64,000 nucleotides of DNA, taken from contig QKDL01000015.1 in NCBI GenBank assembly GCA_003252105.1, forward strand, positions 1-64,000, written 5' to 3'. Positions 1 to 8,085 of the stretch are shown here, in pieces. Source of the DNA: Arcobacter sp. (GTDB lineage: Bacteria; Campylobacterota; Campylobacteria; Campylobacterales; Arcobacteraceae). Position numbers and translations under genes: made by a program. Below the pieces are notes generated by a model. That model was given only the letters and a program-made list of their open reading frames with translations. It ran no database searches and had not been told where the DNA came from. Each line of letters opens with the position of its first letter. Positions within the stretch are counted from its first letter, which is position 1.

Positions 1-2
1 TA

Positions 3-1616
3 GGTGAAGATGGAACATACACAGTAGATGTAGCAACATCAGATTTATTAGCAGATAATAGTGTAGAAGTAGATGTATTATCAACAGATGCAGCAGGAAA
101 TAGTGTTACAAGTGAAGCAAGTAGAGATATAAGCGTAGATACAACTATTGCTAATGTTACAGCTGATATTACAGATGAAAGTGACACTACTAGAGAGGGA
201 CTAGTAGGAGGTAAAGAGGATAATATCACTTCTGATACTACACCAACAATTGTTGGACAAACTGATTCTAATGTAAAAGTAGAGATATTTGATAAAAATG
301 GTAATAAAGTAGGTGAAACTCAATCAGATGCAGAAGGTAATTATGAAATAACTACAACTGAATTAGCAGAAGGTTCACAAACTTTAGTTATAAGAGCTAC
401 TGATGATGTAGGTAATACAAGTGAAACAACACAAGATATTACAGTTGATACTACTATAGAAAATGTTCTTGGAGATAGAGAATCTAACTATTATTATGAA
501 GACTATGGACAAAGTGGTTCTGGTGGAAGTAATATTTTAGTATTTGATGAAGAAAGTGCTGTTGTAACTGATGGAGTAGGGGTTCATGAAGGAACTTATG
601 GAACATTTACTCTTAATGAAGATAATTCATTTTCATATAAAGTAAACAATGGTCCAGATACACAAGCTTTAGGTGAGGGGGAGTTAGGACAAGATACTTT
701 CTCTTATACAGTTACTGATGCAGCAGGTAATTCTTATACAAGAACAGTAAAATATGGTGTTAATGGTAGAGATGATGCAACAGTTACAGAAGATGATGTT
801 CAAGTGATAGATGAAAGTACAGTTGCTATTGGAAATGTATTATCAAATGATACAGACGTAGACAATGAATTATCAGTACAATCATTTAAAGTTGAAGGTG
901 ATGATACTGTATATAGTGCAGGAGAGAGTGTAGAGATACCAAATACAGGAACTATTACATTAAATGAAGATGGTTCATATTCTTTCTCACCAGCAGAAAA
1001 TTTTACAGGAGAAGCGCCTTCTATTGAATATACTACAAATACTGGAAGTAGTGCTGAGTTAAATATCAGTGTAAAAGATACTACTATAGGTGAACCAACT
1101 ATTACAATCGAAGCAGCTGATATAAATGGTGATGATGTTTATAATGCCCAAGAATTAGGTTCAGATGGTACAGTTCAAGCAACAATAGATGTAGAAGGTT
1201 CAAATGTAGGGGATACATTAACTTATAGCGTTGATGGTGTTGAGAGTCAAGTTATACTAACAGCTGATGATATTGAGAATGGTGTTACAATAGATATTGA
1301 TCCATCTTCAACAGTAACTGCAAAACTTTCAGATGATGCAGGTAATGAATCAGGGGAAGCTAGTGCAACAGCACTAGATGCAGATACAAGTGCAGATGCA
1401 GGAACTGTAACAGTAAATGATATTACAAGTGATGATTTAATAAGTGCCGATGAAGTTGACCAAACAATAACTGTAAGTGGTAATGCAACAGGTGGAGATA
1501 TTAGTAGTGGTGATGAAGTTAATTTAACTATAAATGGAAATGATTATTCAACAGTAGTTCAAGAGGATGGTTCATGGAGTGTAGATGTATCAGGAAGTGA
1601 TTTATTTGGCTGCTGA
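3..1616 (+). CDS. Giant repeat adhesin, upstream part (5' end outside window, ends at frameshift)
   Basis: The reading frame is open from the first bases, so the gene begins before the window. The translation is a string of acidic, Asp/Thr/Ser-rich beta-sandwich repeats. Early repeats carry the 'DGTYTVDVATSDL' and 'DGSWSVDVSGSDL' signatures of bacterial Ig-like modules. A VCBS/cadherin-like module follows near 800-1070 (NVLSNDTDVDN, LNEDGSYSFSP). Such proteins are usually type I-secreted surface adhesins. The frame stops at 1614-1616, but the expected continuation (SDL-AADTEFDVS) resumes at once in the +1 frame. The stop is therefore most simply a one-base insertion in the T run at 1605-1607, not a natural end. 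Whether that is a real mutation or a sequencing error cannot be told here. Confidence 0.85.
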   Translation, partial: GEDGTYTVDVATSDLLADNSVEVDVLSTDAAGNSVTSEASRDISVDTTIANVTADITDESDTTREGLVGGKEDNITSDTTPTIVGQTDSNVKVEIFDKNGNKVGETQSDAEGNYEITTTELAEGSQTLVIRATDDVGNTSETTQDITVDTTIENVLGDRESNYYYEDYGQSGSGGSNILVFDEESAVVTDGVGVHEGTYGTFTLNEDNSFSYKVNNGPDTQALGEGELGQDTFSYTVTDAAGNSYTRTVKYGVNGRDDATVTEDDVQVIDESTVAIGNVLSNDTDVDNELSVQSFKVEGDDTVYSAGESVEIPNTGTITLNEDGSYSFSPAENFTGEAPSIEYTTNTGSSAELNISVKDTTIGEPTITIEAADINGDDVYNAQELGSDGTVQATIDVEGSNVGDTLTYSVDGVESQVILTADDIENGVTIDIDPSSTVTAKLSDDAGNESGEASATALDADTSADAGTVTVNDITSDDLISADEVDQTITVSGNATGGDISSGDEVNLTINGNDYSTVVQEDGSWSVDVSGSDLFGC

Positions 1617-4600
1617 TACAGAATTTGATGTAAGTGTGACATCTCAAGATGCAGTAGGAAATACTGTTGTCTCAACTACAACATCAACTCATGATATAGA
1701 TTTAAATGTTGGACCAGAGGCAGAAGATGTAGACTTGGGAGCTACTTTAGAAGATACTTCAATTACGTTTAGTGCTGATGATTTATTAGCAAATAGTAGT
1801 GATGCAAATGGTGATGATTTAAGTATTACTTCTGTAAGTATTGATCCTCAGTATGGAACAATTAACGATAATGGTGATGGTACATTTACTTTTACACCAA
1901 CAGCTGATTATGCAGGAGATGATTTACCAATTAGTTTTACGGTAAGTGATGGAACCCAAACTGATTCTGCAACTGCAACTATTGATGTAACAGCTGTAGC
2001 TGATGCTCCTAATGTTAATATTGAGATAACAAAAGAAACAACTATAGATGATACAAATGCAAATGATACTTCTAAAGGGTTTACAATAACTGCAATTGGT
2101 GCAGATGGAAATGAATCAACTATATCAACAGTATCTAATACCGATCATGATGGTTTTGGTGTTGCTGGTAATGCAAGTGGAGCTAATTCTGAGATTGGTT
2201 ATAACGATAGATTAGGTGCTTCTGAAAAAATACAAATCGATTTAGATAATGATGCATCAAGTATTGATGTATCATTTGCATGGCAAAACTCTTCAGAAAC
2301 AGTAAAAATTGAGTTTTATAAAGATGATCAATTGATTGATACGCAAACTATAACTGGTGGTTCAGATGGTGTTGATGATATATATACATTAAATGCTGGT
2401 GGTAATGAAGCCTTTGATGAAGTAGTATTTTCAGCAGCTGGTTCAGGAGATGATTTCCTTATTCATGAAATAAAAGTTAATCAACTTGCAACTGATGATT
2501 CAGGTGAAGTATCAGGAGATATATATAATATTGATATTTCAGCTTCTTTAGCTGATTTAGATGGTAGTGAATCTTTATCTGTAACAATAAATGGAGTACC
2601 AGAGGGAGCAACACTTAGTGAAGGTACAAATAATGGTGATGGTTCTTGGAGCTTAGATGTTGATGGAAGTAGTTTCAATGGAACTTTAACTATGAATGTT
2701 CCTGGTGCAGTTAGTGGAGATTTTGAGATTACTGCTACAGCAACAGCAACAGATAGCAATGGACATAGTATAACTTCAACTGATAGTGCTGAGATTTCTA
2801 TTGAAGGTTCAGAACTTCCTATATCAAATAGAAGTCTTCCATCAGAAGATGAAATTATTGTTGAGGATGAAAATAATTCATCAAGTGAATCTGATAAAGA
2901 TTCAAAAGACAAAGATTCAAAAGATAAAGATTCAAAAGATAAAGATTCAAAAGATAAAGATTCAAAAGATAAAGATTCAAAAGATGATGACTCAAAAGGT
3001 AAACATTCAAAAGACAAAGATTCAAAAGACAAAGATTCAAGAGACAAAGATTCAAGAGATAATGACTCAAAAGGTTCACATGATAATTCAGAAAATGAAG
3101 ATACAACAGCAGAATCACCAATTATAAATGTAGGCTTAGGTGAAGAAGTTGTAACAGGAGAAGAAAGTAACATAACGAGTCCAGATATGTCAAATTCAAC
3201 TGATATTGGAGATGGTTCAAATCGTTGGGATACTTATAATGGTACAAGTGGTAGTGATAATGTAGAAATAGGTGATAACTATTTAAATAGTGGTGATGAT
3301 AATGCAATAATAGGAAATGCAGATGATGGATATTCTACGATAAATACTGGAAGTGGTAATGATAATATTGTTGCTGGTAATAACTGGAATAGTGTTAACT
3401 TAGGTAGTGGAAATGATACTGCACAAATTGGAGATACTGATAGTATATTTTCTAATATAAATGCTGGAAGTGGAGATGATACTATTGTTGCTGGAAATGG
3501 TTTTTCTGAGATTGATTTAGGTTCAGGTAATGACAATTTAGATGTAGGGGATTCATCAGAATTTTGGAGTACAATCAATGGTGGTTCAGGGGATGACACT
3601 ATATCAATAGGAAATAATTGGAGAGTTGTAAATGGTGGTTCAGGAAATGATACAGTAATATTCAAAGGTGATGAAAGTGAATACACTATCAATGAAGGAT
3701 GGGGAAATACAACAGTTACACATAATGAATCAGGTGAAGTTACAGAATTAAGAAGTGTGGAAAATATTCAATTTGGAGGAGATTCTACTCATTTAGGAGA
3801 TGAATCATCTATAAGTTATGAATATGATGTAAATATAGAAGCCCAAGTTTCTGATACAAATAGTGAATCAATCACTTCTTTTGCATTAAATGGTATCCCT
3901 GAAGGATGTACTCTTGTAAATAGTAATGGTGATGAATTAACAATAGTTAATGGCTCTATAGAATTAAGCCCAGATCAAATTGATGGTTTGAAAATTATTA
4001 GTGATACTCAATTATCTGATAATCCAAATGATAGTATTCATATAACTGTATCTGCAACTGCAACAGAAGAAAATGGCGGTGATGAAGAGCTACAAACAGC
4101 AGTTCTTGTTGATGGTGTTGTAGAGGGTGCTGAATATGAGACTACATCAGGTGTTAAAGGTATTACTGATGAAAATGGTAATTTCAATTTTAGAGCAGGG
4201 GATGATGTAACCTTTAGTGTTGGTGGTGTGACTTTAGGTGTTGCAACCTCAGAAGATATAGAGAGTGGAAAAACATTTTTACAAGATATTGCAGATGTAG
4301 ATAGAAGTGACTTAAATGATGAATATCTAGAAAATATGGCAGTATTTTTACAATCTATAGACTCAGATAGTGGAGATAATATTGTAATAACTCAAGAGAT
4401 GAGAGATTCTTTAGCTGATGCAAATATTGATTTAAGAAGTGCTAGTGAAGAAGAGGTTCAAAGTTTAGTTGAAAGTGTTGGTGGTTCATATGTTGATGAA
4501 AATGAAGCTATGGAACATGTTCAACAAATGTTACAAGAATATGCAGATATGGAAGAGGGTGATTTTGATGAAAGAGTTGATGATTCTATAACAACAACTG

Positions 4601-5397
4601 AAGATACAAATGATACTATAGAAACTGGTGAAGATATCCTAACTGCTACTCTTGGAAAAGAACCACAGGCAGGAATTACTTTTGAAACAAGTTCAGGTAT
4701 TACTGGTGTTACAAATGAAAATGGAGAGTTTGAATTTAACGACGGAGATACTATAACATTTAGTCAAAATGGAGTGGTAATTGCAACAATAGATGCTTCT
4801 GAAATTGGAGATGACTTCTTAATCACTTTTGAAGAACTAAATATCTCATCAGAAGATTTAGCATCAAATGAGGCAACTGAAGAAACAAGTGATATTGTAG
4901 AAGGTGAAGAAGCATCAGCAGATGAAACATCTGATGATATAGAAGAAGACTCTGTTGAAGAAACAGTATCTGAATCTGATGAAATATCAGATATACAAGA
5001 TGATTCAATAGCTGTTACTGATACTGTAGATGTATCAGAAGATAGTGAATATCAGTTAGATGACGATGATATAGAATTAGAACTTGATAATATTGAAGAA
5101 TTAACAGCTGTCGAAGTTGATATAGATGTTGAAGAAGAGATTAATTTAGACAATGTAGATTTAGCAGATATGCTAACTCATGATGAAGCTGAAAATAGTA
5201 TTTCAACTTTATTAGGTGAGGAGGAAACACCATCAGCTAATGAAAATATTAATCCTTTAGATAACCAAGCTAACGCAGAAGAGGAAACACAACAAGAAGA
5301 GGAATATGATCCATTTAAAGCATTAGAAGAGAGTTCAAGTAATATGATTGCAAATATTGAACTTGATGATTATGTTGATACTAATCATGATAGTTAA
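1585..5397 (+). CDS. Giant repeat adhesin, downstream part (RTX-like repeats, acidic C terminus)
   Basis: This continues the previous feature after the frameshift; the ATG at 1585 is probably not a natural start. In order it holds: the rest of an Ig-like repeat; a cadherin-like module with DANGDDLSITSVS and GDGTFTFTPTADYAGDD; a jelly-roll-like segment (about 2030-2490); a low-complexity linker of twelve five-residue DKDSK-type units (2893-3072); RTX/hemolysin-like GSGNDN and GSGDDT repeats (about 3240-3660), expected to bind calcium; two copies of a module with the pattern SG-x-x-G-x-T-x-E/D-N-G (about 4080-4260 and 4660-4830); and a very acidic C-terminal tail. A type I secretion signal would be expected at the C terminus. 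No secretion genes lie downstream in the window. Confidence 0.85.
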   Translation: MYQEVIYLAADTEFDVSVTSQDAVGNTVVSTTTSTHDIDLNVGPEAEDVDLGATLEDTSITFSADDLLANSSDANGDDLSITSVSIDPQYGTINDNGDGTFTFTPTADYAGDDLPISFTVSDGTQTDSATATIDVTAVADAPNVNIEITKETTIDDTNANDTSKGFTITAIGADGNESTISTVSNTDHDGFGVAGNASGANSEIGYNDRLGASEKIQIDLDNDASSIDVSFAWQNSSETVKIEFYKDDQLIDTQTITGGSDGVDDIYTLNAGGNEAFDEVVFSAAGSGDDFLIHEIKVNQLATDDSGEVSGDIYNIDISASLADLDGSESLSVTINGVPEGATLSEGTNNGDGSWSLDVDGSSFNGTLTMNVPGAVSGDFEITATATATDSNGHSITSTDSAEISIEGSELPISNRSLPSEDEIIVEDENNSSSESDKDSKDKDSKDKDSKDKDSKDKDSKDKDSKDDDSKGKHSKDKDSKDKDSRDKDSRDNDSKGSHDNSENEDTTAESPIINVGLGEEVVTGEESNITSPDMSNSTDIGDGSNRWDTYNGTSGSDNVEIGDNYLNSGDDNAIIGNADDGYSTINTGSGNDNIVAGNNWNSVNLGSGNDTAQIGDTDSIFSNINAGSGDDTIVAGNGFSEIDLGSGNDNLDVGDSSEFWSTINGGSGDDTISIGNNWRVVNGGSGNDTVIFKGDESEYTINEGWGNTTVTHNESGEVTELRSVENIQFGGDSTHLGDESSISYEYDVNIEAQVSDTNSESITSFALNGIPEGCTLVNSNGDELTIVNGSIELSPDQIDGLKIISDTQLSDNPNDSIHITVSATATEENGGDEELQTAVLVDGVVEGAEYETTSGVKGITDENGNFNFRAGDDVTFSVGGVTLGVATSEDIESGKTFLQDIADVDRSDLNDEYLENMAVFLQSIDSDSGDNIVITQEMRDSLADANIDLRSASEEEVQSLVESVGGSYVDENEAMEHVQQMLQEYADMEEGDFDERVDDSITTTEDTNDTIETGEDILTATLGKEPQAGITFETSSGITGVTNENGEFEFNDGDTITFSQNGVVIATIDASEIGDDFLITFEELNISSEDLASNEATEETSDIVEGEEASADETSDDIEEDSVEETVSESDEISDIQDDSIAVTDTVDVSEDSEYQLDDDDIELELDNIEELTAVEVDIDVEEEINLDNVDLADMLTHDEAENSISTLLGEEETPSANENINPLDNQANAEEETQQEEEYDPFKALEESSSNMIANIELDDYVDTNHDS
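2893..3072 (+). repeat. 15-bp tandem repeat, 12 units (DKDSK linker)
   Basis: Twelve in-frame 15-base units encode Asp-Lys-Asp-Ser-Lys or close variants (DDDSK, GKHSK, DKDSR, DNDSK). The first six units are nearly identical at DNA level. Since 15 is a multiple of 3, unit gain or loss changes linker length without breaking the frame. Confidence 0.95.
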
Positions 5398-5418
5398 GAG
5401 TTTTTAAACTCTTAACTA
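5391..5418 (+). terminator. Perfect 13-bp hairpin at adhesin stop codon
   Basis: The arms 5391-5403 and 5406-5418 are exact reverse complements with a 2-base loop, and the adhesin stop codon (5395-5397) lies in the left arm. There is no T tract after it, so it is a weak intrinsic terminator or an RNA 3'-end stabiliser. Confidence 0.5.
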
Positions 5419-5431
5419 TAAAAGGGATATA

Positions 5432-6514
5432 TTGGAAGAGATAAAATGGTTTATTAAAAATTTTCCAGATTATGTTGAAAAAATGAAAAATTGTTCTTAT
5501 CATCATAAGAATCATTTAAATCTACATCATCTAGAAGAAAATGTTTGGACACATACCTCATTGGCTTATTTACAAGCAGTTAAATTTAATGTTTCCAAAA
5601 TAATAAAATGGGCAATACTATTACACGATATAGGAAGAATTTATACTAGAAAAATAGACAAAGAAGAAGAATATGTTTCTTTTGGAGATTTTGAGGGAGT
5701 CTCTATATATGCAGGTTTAGAAATTTTAACTTTGACTGATTTAACTTTAAACGATAAGATAAGAGTTTTCAAAATTATCTCTTATCACTACACTATGATT
5801 GATTATTTAAAATATAATGACCCAAACCTAAAACAAATAGTTGAAAAATTTAAATATGATGATGAATTATTAGCTGATTTAGTAGATTATATTAAATGTG
5901 ATTTATTTGGTAGGTTAATTGATAAAAGTAAAGCTCACTATTATGATGAAAATAAAATTATGCAAAGATGTAATTTTATAAAAACAATAAAATATAATAA
6001 ACCAAAAAATAGTAAACAAGAAAAAGATTATAGTTTATATATTATTGTAGGTCCTCCATGTTCAGGCAAAAGTAGTTGGATTGAAAACTATAAAAATAGA
6101 TACTATTTGATTAGTAGAGATAATATTACATTGCAAATAGGCAAAAAATATGGAAAATTCACATATGATGAGGCATATGATTTAGCTGACGAAAATAAAA
6201 TCATAAAAAATGAACTTTTAGATTTAGAAAAAGAACTAGAATCAAAAGCAAAAAATATAAAAGATAGAGATATTATAGTTGATAATCCAAATTTAAAAAT
6301 AAAATCAAGAAGAGAGTGGATATTAAATTTCAAAGAAACACATAATATAAAAGTAGTATTATTTTTGACACCTTTAAATGAATTAATTAGTAGAGATGAA
6401 AAGAGGAAAGAAAAAGGGAAAACTATAACTCAAAAAGGGATTATAAATAAACTTAAAACTTTCGAATTTCCATTATTTAGTGAAGGAATAGATAAAATAG
6501 AGTATTTGATTTAG
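5432..6514 (+). CDS. HD-Pnk: HD-domain phosphoesterase fused to 5'-OH polynucleotide kinase
   Basis: Predicted bifunctional nucleic-acid end-healing enzyme of 360 aa. Residues 1-190 form an HD phosphohydrolase domain with H32/H33, H41, the H65-D66 doublet (LLHDIGR), H119 and later Asp residues. Residues 200-360 form a P-loop kinase with GPPCSGKSS (207-215), an SRD motif (228-230) like that of T4 polynucleotide kinase, a VDNPN segment and an Arg/Lys-rich lid (SRDEKRKEKGK). This order matches the HD-Pnk family described from Runella, where HD removes 2',3' phosphates and the kinase phosphorylates 5'-OH ends. TTG start with AGGG six bases upstream. It stands alone on the strand after the adhesin; no RNA ligase is next to it. 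The function is inferred from motifs. Confidence 0.8.
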   Translation: MEEIKWFIKNFPDYVEKMKNCSYHHKNHLNLHHLEENVWTHTSLAYLQAVKFNVSKIIKWAILLHDIGRIYTRKIDKEEEYVSFGDFEGVSIYAGLEILTLTDLTLNDKIRVFKIISYHYTMIDYLKYNDPNLKQIVEKFKYDDELLADLVDYIKCDLFGRLIDKSKAHYYDENKIMQRCNFIKTIKYNKPKNSKQEKDYSLYIIVGPPCSGKSSWIENYKNRYYLISRDNITLQIGKKYGKFTYDEAYDLADENKIIKNELLDLEKELESKAKNIKDRDIIVDNPNLKIKSRREWILNFKETHNIKVVLFLTPLNELISRDEKRKEKGKTITQKGIINKLKTFEFPLFSEGIDKIEYLI

Positions 6515-6544
6515 TATTTAAGAGTAAATCAATTAAGTTTTAAT

Positions 6545-6550
6545 TATAAT
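6545..6550 (+). promoter_or_regulatory. -10 box for tRNA-Glu
   Basis: A perfect TATAAT lies 14 bases before the tRNA 5' end. No clear -35 is visible, as is common in Campylobacterota sigma70 promoters. Confidence 0.5.
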
Positions 6551-6564
6551 TTCAACCTTATTAT

Positions 6565-6640
6565 GACCCTATCGTCTAGAGGCCAAGGACGTCAGGATTT
6601 CCTCCTGAACACGTAAGTTCGAATCTTACTGGGGTCGCCA
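6565..6640 (+). tRNA. tRNA-Glu(TTC)
   Basis: A full cloverleaf can be drawn. The acceptor stem is GACCCTA with TGGGGTC, then G and an encoded CCA. The D arm carries GTCTAGAGGCC. The anticodon stem is TCAGG/CCTGA around a 7-base loop with anticodon TTC. The T arm holds TTCGAAT. The D-arm and acceptor sequences resemble bacterial tRNA-Glu. Confidence 0.95.
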
Positions 6641-6719
6641 AAAATATTCTAAAAAAATAATAATAATCTAAACAGTATCAGAAAAGTATCATTTTCTTGT
6701 TAAAATAATTTTTTTTTGC

Positions 6720-6725
6720 TATAAT
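6720..6725 (+). promoter_or_regulatory. Extended -10 promoter of the riboswitch transcript
   Basis: TATAAT at 6720-6725 is preceded by TGC (an extended -10) and a T tract. Transcription would start near 6732, just before the riboswitch aptamer. Confidence 0.6.
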
Positions 6726-6739
6726 TTCATTGTAGAAAT

Positions 6740-6809
6740 ACGAGTTGCCAAACCTAAAGCGATTTAGGGACGGAAAGCCACGAGTCTCACGAAGATAGTC
6801 GGGTTGCCA
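6740..6809 (+). ncRNA. Probable cyclic-di-GMP-I (GEMM-I) riboswitch
   Basis: The sequence follows the GEMM-I pattern: CCAAACC, a 6-bp stem (6753-6758 with 6763-6768) capped by the GNRA tetraloop GCGA, then GGGACGGAAAGCC, a variable arm, and the closing ATAGTCGGGTTGCC. The consensus has GGGACGCAAAGCC, so one base differs. An 8-bp hairpin (6809-6816 with 6828-6835) follows. In addition, 6791-6800 can pair with 6836-6847 with a small bulge, giving a possible alternative fold that could act as the switch. It lies between a good promoter and the 80-aa membrane protein gene, which it should control. Confidence 0.8.
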
Positions 6810-6835
6810 AAACTATATTTTCACTTAATAGTTTT
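6809..6835 (+). terminator. Hairpin in riboswitch expression platform
   Basis: The arms AAAACTAT and ATAGTTTT pair perfectly around an 11-base loop, and the right arm ends in four T. It overlaps the end of the aptamer, so it may form in competition with it. Without a longer T run, an effect on translation or RNA stability is also possible. Confidence 0.4.
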
Positions 6836-6879
6836 GACTACAGTCTTCATGAGCTTCTTATTTTGTAAAAGGAGCAATC

Positions 6880-7122
6880 ATGTCTGATTTAGGAATAACA
6901 TCAAAGATTAAGTTCTTGGGAAATATTTTTTTCGTTTGGAGTATACCTGTTATACTAATAGTTTTGAATATAATAAATCAAAGAGAGATATTCAATTCAA
7001 ATGTATTATTAGGTCTATTTTTAGGTATTTGTATAAATATCATATGGAAAACAATTTTTTCACTTCTCGATCAACATAAATCAAACTTAAAAAACAGACA
7101 AAGTTTTTATAAATTAATATAA
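6880..7122 (+). CDS. Small two-helix membrane protein under riboswitch control
   Basis: An 80-aa protein I do not recognise. Two hydrophobic stretches (about residues 11-30 and 41-62) suggest two transmembrane helices joined by a short polar turn (NQREIFNSN). The C-terminal tail is basic and likely cytoplasmic (DQHKSNLKNRQSFYK). A strong ribosome site (AAAGGAG) precedes the ATG. The gene is the only one between the probable c-di-GMP riboswitch and a terminator hairpin, so it is a single-gene unit dedicated to c-di-GMP control. Its role is unknown; a link to attachment or motility is only inference from the riboswitch. Confidence 0.75.
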   Translation: MSDLGITSKIKFLGNIFFVWSIPVILIVLNIINQREIFNSNVLLGLFLGICINIIWKTIFSLLDQHKSNLKNRQSFYKLI

Positions 7123-7153
7123 TTAAGGATCATTATTTTAATTGATCCTTAAT
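7122..7153 (+). terminator. Terminator hairpin after the small membrane protein
   Basis: The perfect 11-bp arms ATTAAGGATCA (7122-7132) and TGATCCTTAAT (7143-7153) begin at the stop codon of the 80-aa gene. The T tract after it is weak. Confidence 0.6.
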
Positions 7154-7251
7154 CTTATTGATACAATTCTTAATTTTTATAATTAGTCAATAAACAATAA
7201 TTTTACTTTAGTATTTATTAATAAAATAAAGAAAAACTGAAAGGGTATATT

Positions 7252-7455
7252 ATGAATATTTCAGTTACTAACTCTAAAGATGAAATGATATTAAGTGAAT
7301 ATTTTGGAGATAAAGCTCAAATAGTAGATATTGAATATAGAAATAATTTGCATGTAGTAGAAATTTTTATGAATAAAGAGGTTTTCAGAGCTTTTGGCAA
7401 TAGCCGAAAAAGAGCATTGGGAAATGCATTAAAGGCTTTTGTTAAATATAACTAG
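7252..7455 (+). CDS. Small hypothetical protein, 67 aa
   Basis: Not recognised. The first half reads as beta strands (MNISVTNS, IVDIEYRNNLHVVEIFMNKE). The second half is a basic helix (NSRKRALGNALKAFVKYN). There is no signal peptide or membrane segment. The ATG is preceded by AAAGGG at a suitable distance. It has its own 100-bp upstream region after the terminator, so it is probably a separate unit. The basic helical end might bind nucleic acid, but that is a guess. Confidence 0.6.
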   Translation: MNISVTNSKDEMILSEYFGDKAQIVDIEYRNNLHVVEIFMNKEVFRAFGNSRKRALGNALKAFVKYN

Positions 7456-7702
7456 ATAGTTTAAGTTCTATTTTTTTAAATATTGTTTTAAAATTAAATT
7501 AATTAACGATGAGTTGATATTGTTTTTATTATTTACTAATATTTTTAACTTCTCTATTGTATTTATTTCTGTTGTATTCATATTTTAATCCATATTAATT
7601 TATATAGGATTTTATATGCAAGATTAATTCCAAAGGCACTTATAAAGTATAGTTTTATTATTTGAATTTAAAATTAGATTAGTTTTATTTAAGAGAGTAA
7701 AG
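7456..7702. other. AT-rich intergenic stretch, no convincing feature
   Basis: About 250 bases of very AT-rich sequence lie between the 67-aa gene and the terminator of the tRNA operon. The only open frame is a 37-codon one on the minus strand, without a good ribosome site. Confidence 0.5.
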
Positions 7703-7722
7703 TAATCCCAAAAAAGGGATTA
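7703..7722 (-). terminator. Hairpin downstream of the tRNA operon
   Basis: The arms TAATCCC and GGGATTA are exact complements around six A. On the minus strand the loop is six T, and a pyrimidine-rich stretch follows. A second small hairpin (7751-7765) sits nearer the last tRNA. Either could end the transcript. Confidence 0.4.
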
Positions 7723-7774
7723 AAGTAAATCAAAACAATGTCCAACACCACCTGACGATTTCAGGCTAAATAAA

Positions 7775-7852
7775 TGGTGTCAAGAGAGAGACTTGAACTC
7801 TCGACCTCCGGCTTATGAGACCAGCGCTCTAGCCAGCTGAGCTACCTTGACA
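7775..7852 (-). tRNA. tRNA-Met(CAT), elongator type
   Basis: On the minus strand the acceptor stem TGTCAAG pairs with CTTGACA, followed by an encoded CCA. The anticodon stem CTGGT/GCCGG holds the loop CTCATAA, anticodon CAT. A normally paired first base separates it from the initiator next door. Last gene of the tRNA operon. Confidence 0.93.
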
Positions 7853-7870
7853 TAAGACAATTGATTCGAT

Positions 7871-7947
<77 letters not shown>

Positions 7948-7964
7948 TCTTATATACATAAAAG

Positions 7965-8039
7965 TGGATGGGGTAGCAGGATTCGAACCTGCGAGTGACG
8001 GTACCAAAAACCGTTGCCTTACCACTTGGCGATACCCCA
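7965..8039 (-). tRNA. tRNA-Gln(TTG)
   Basis: The minus-strand acceptor TGGGGTA pairs with TACCCCA, then T and an encoded CCA. The anticodon stem ACGGT/ACCGT encloses the loop TTTTGGT, anticodon TTG. The T arm contains GGTTCGAATCC. First gene of the tRNA operon. Confidence 0.95.
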
Positions 8040-8056
8040 ACCTTTTAAGTCCCGAA

Positions 8057-8085
8057 ATTATAGTAAAAAAACTCCTATTTGTCAA
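8057..8085 (-). promoter_or_regulatory. Consensus sigma70 promoter of the tRNA operon
   Basis: On the minus strand TTGACA (8085-8080), a 17-base spacer and TATAAT (8062-8057) give a perfect sigma70 promoter. The bases after the -10 are GC-rich (TCGGGAC), as in growth-rate-controlled stable-RNA promoters. tRNA-Gln starts about 18 bases after the -10. Confidence 0.9.

Noticed and set aside
2893..3072. The 15-bp repeat array as a CRISPR array
   Set aside because: The units are contiguous with no spacers and are in frame within a coding region.
2481..3173. Long open frames on the minus strand and in other plus frames across the adhesin
   Set aside because: They come from the repetitive, codon-biased repeat DNA (Ser/Leu-rich mirror of DKDSK units) and have no ribosome sites; the adhesin frame explains the region.
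7468..7581. A 37-codon open frame on the minus strand in the AT-rich gap before the tRNA operon
   Set aside because: It has no good ribosome site, is very Asn/Ile/Lys-rich as expected by chance at this base composition, and has no neighbours to support it.
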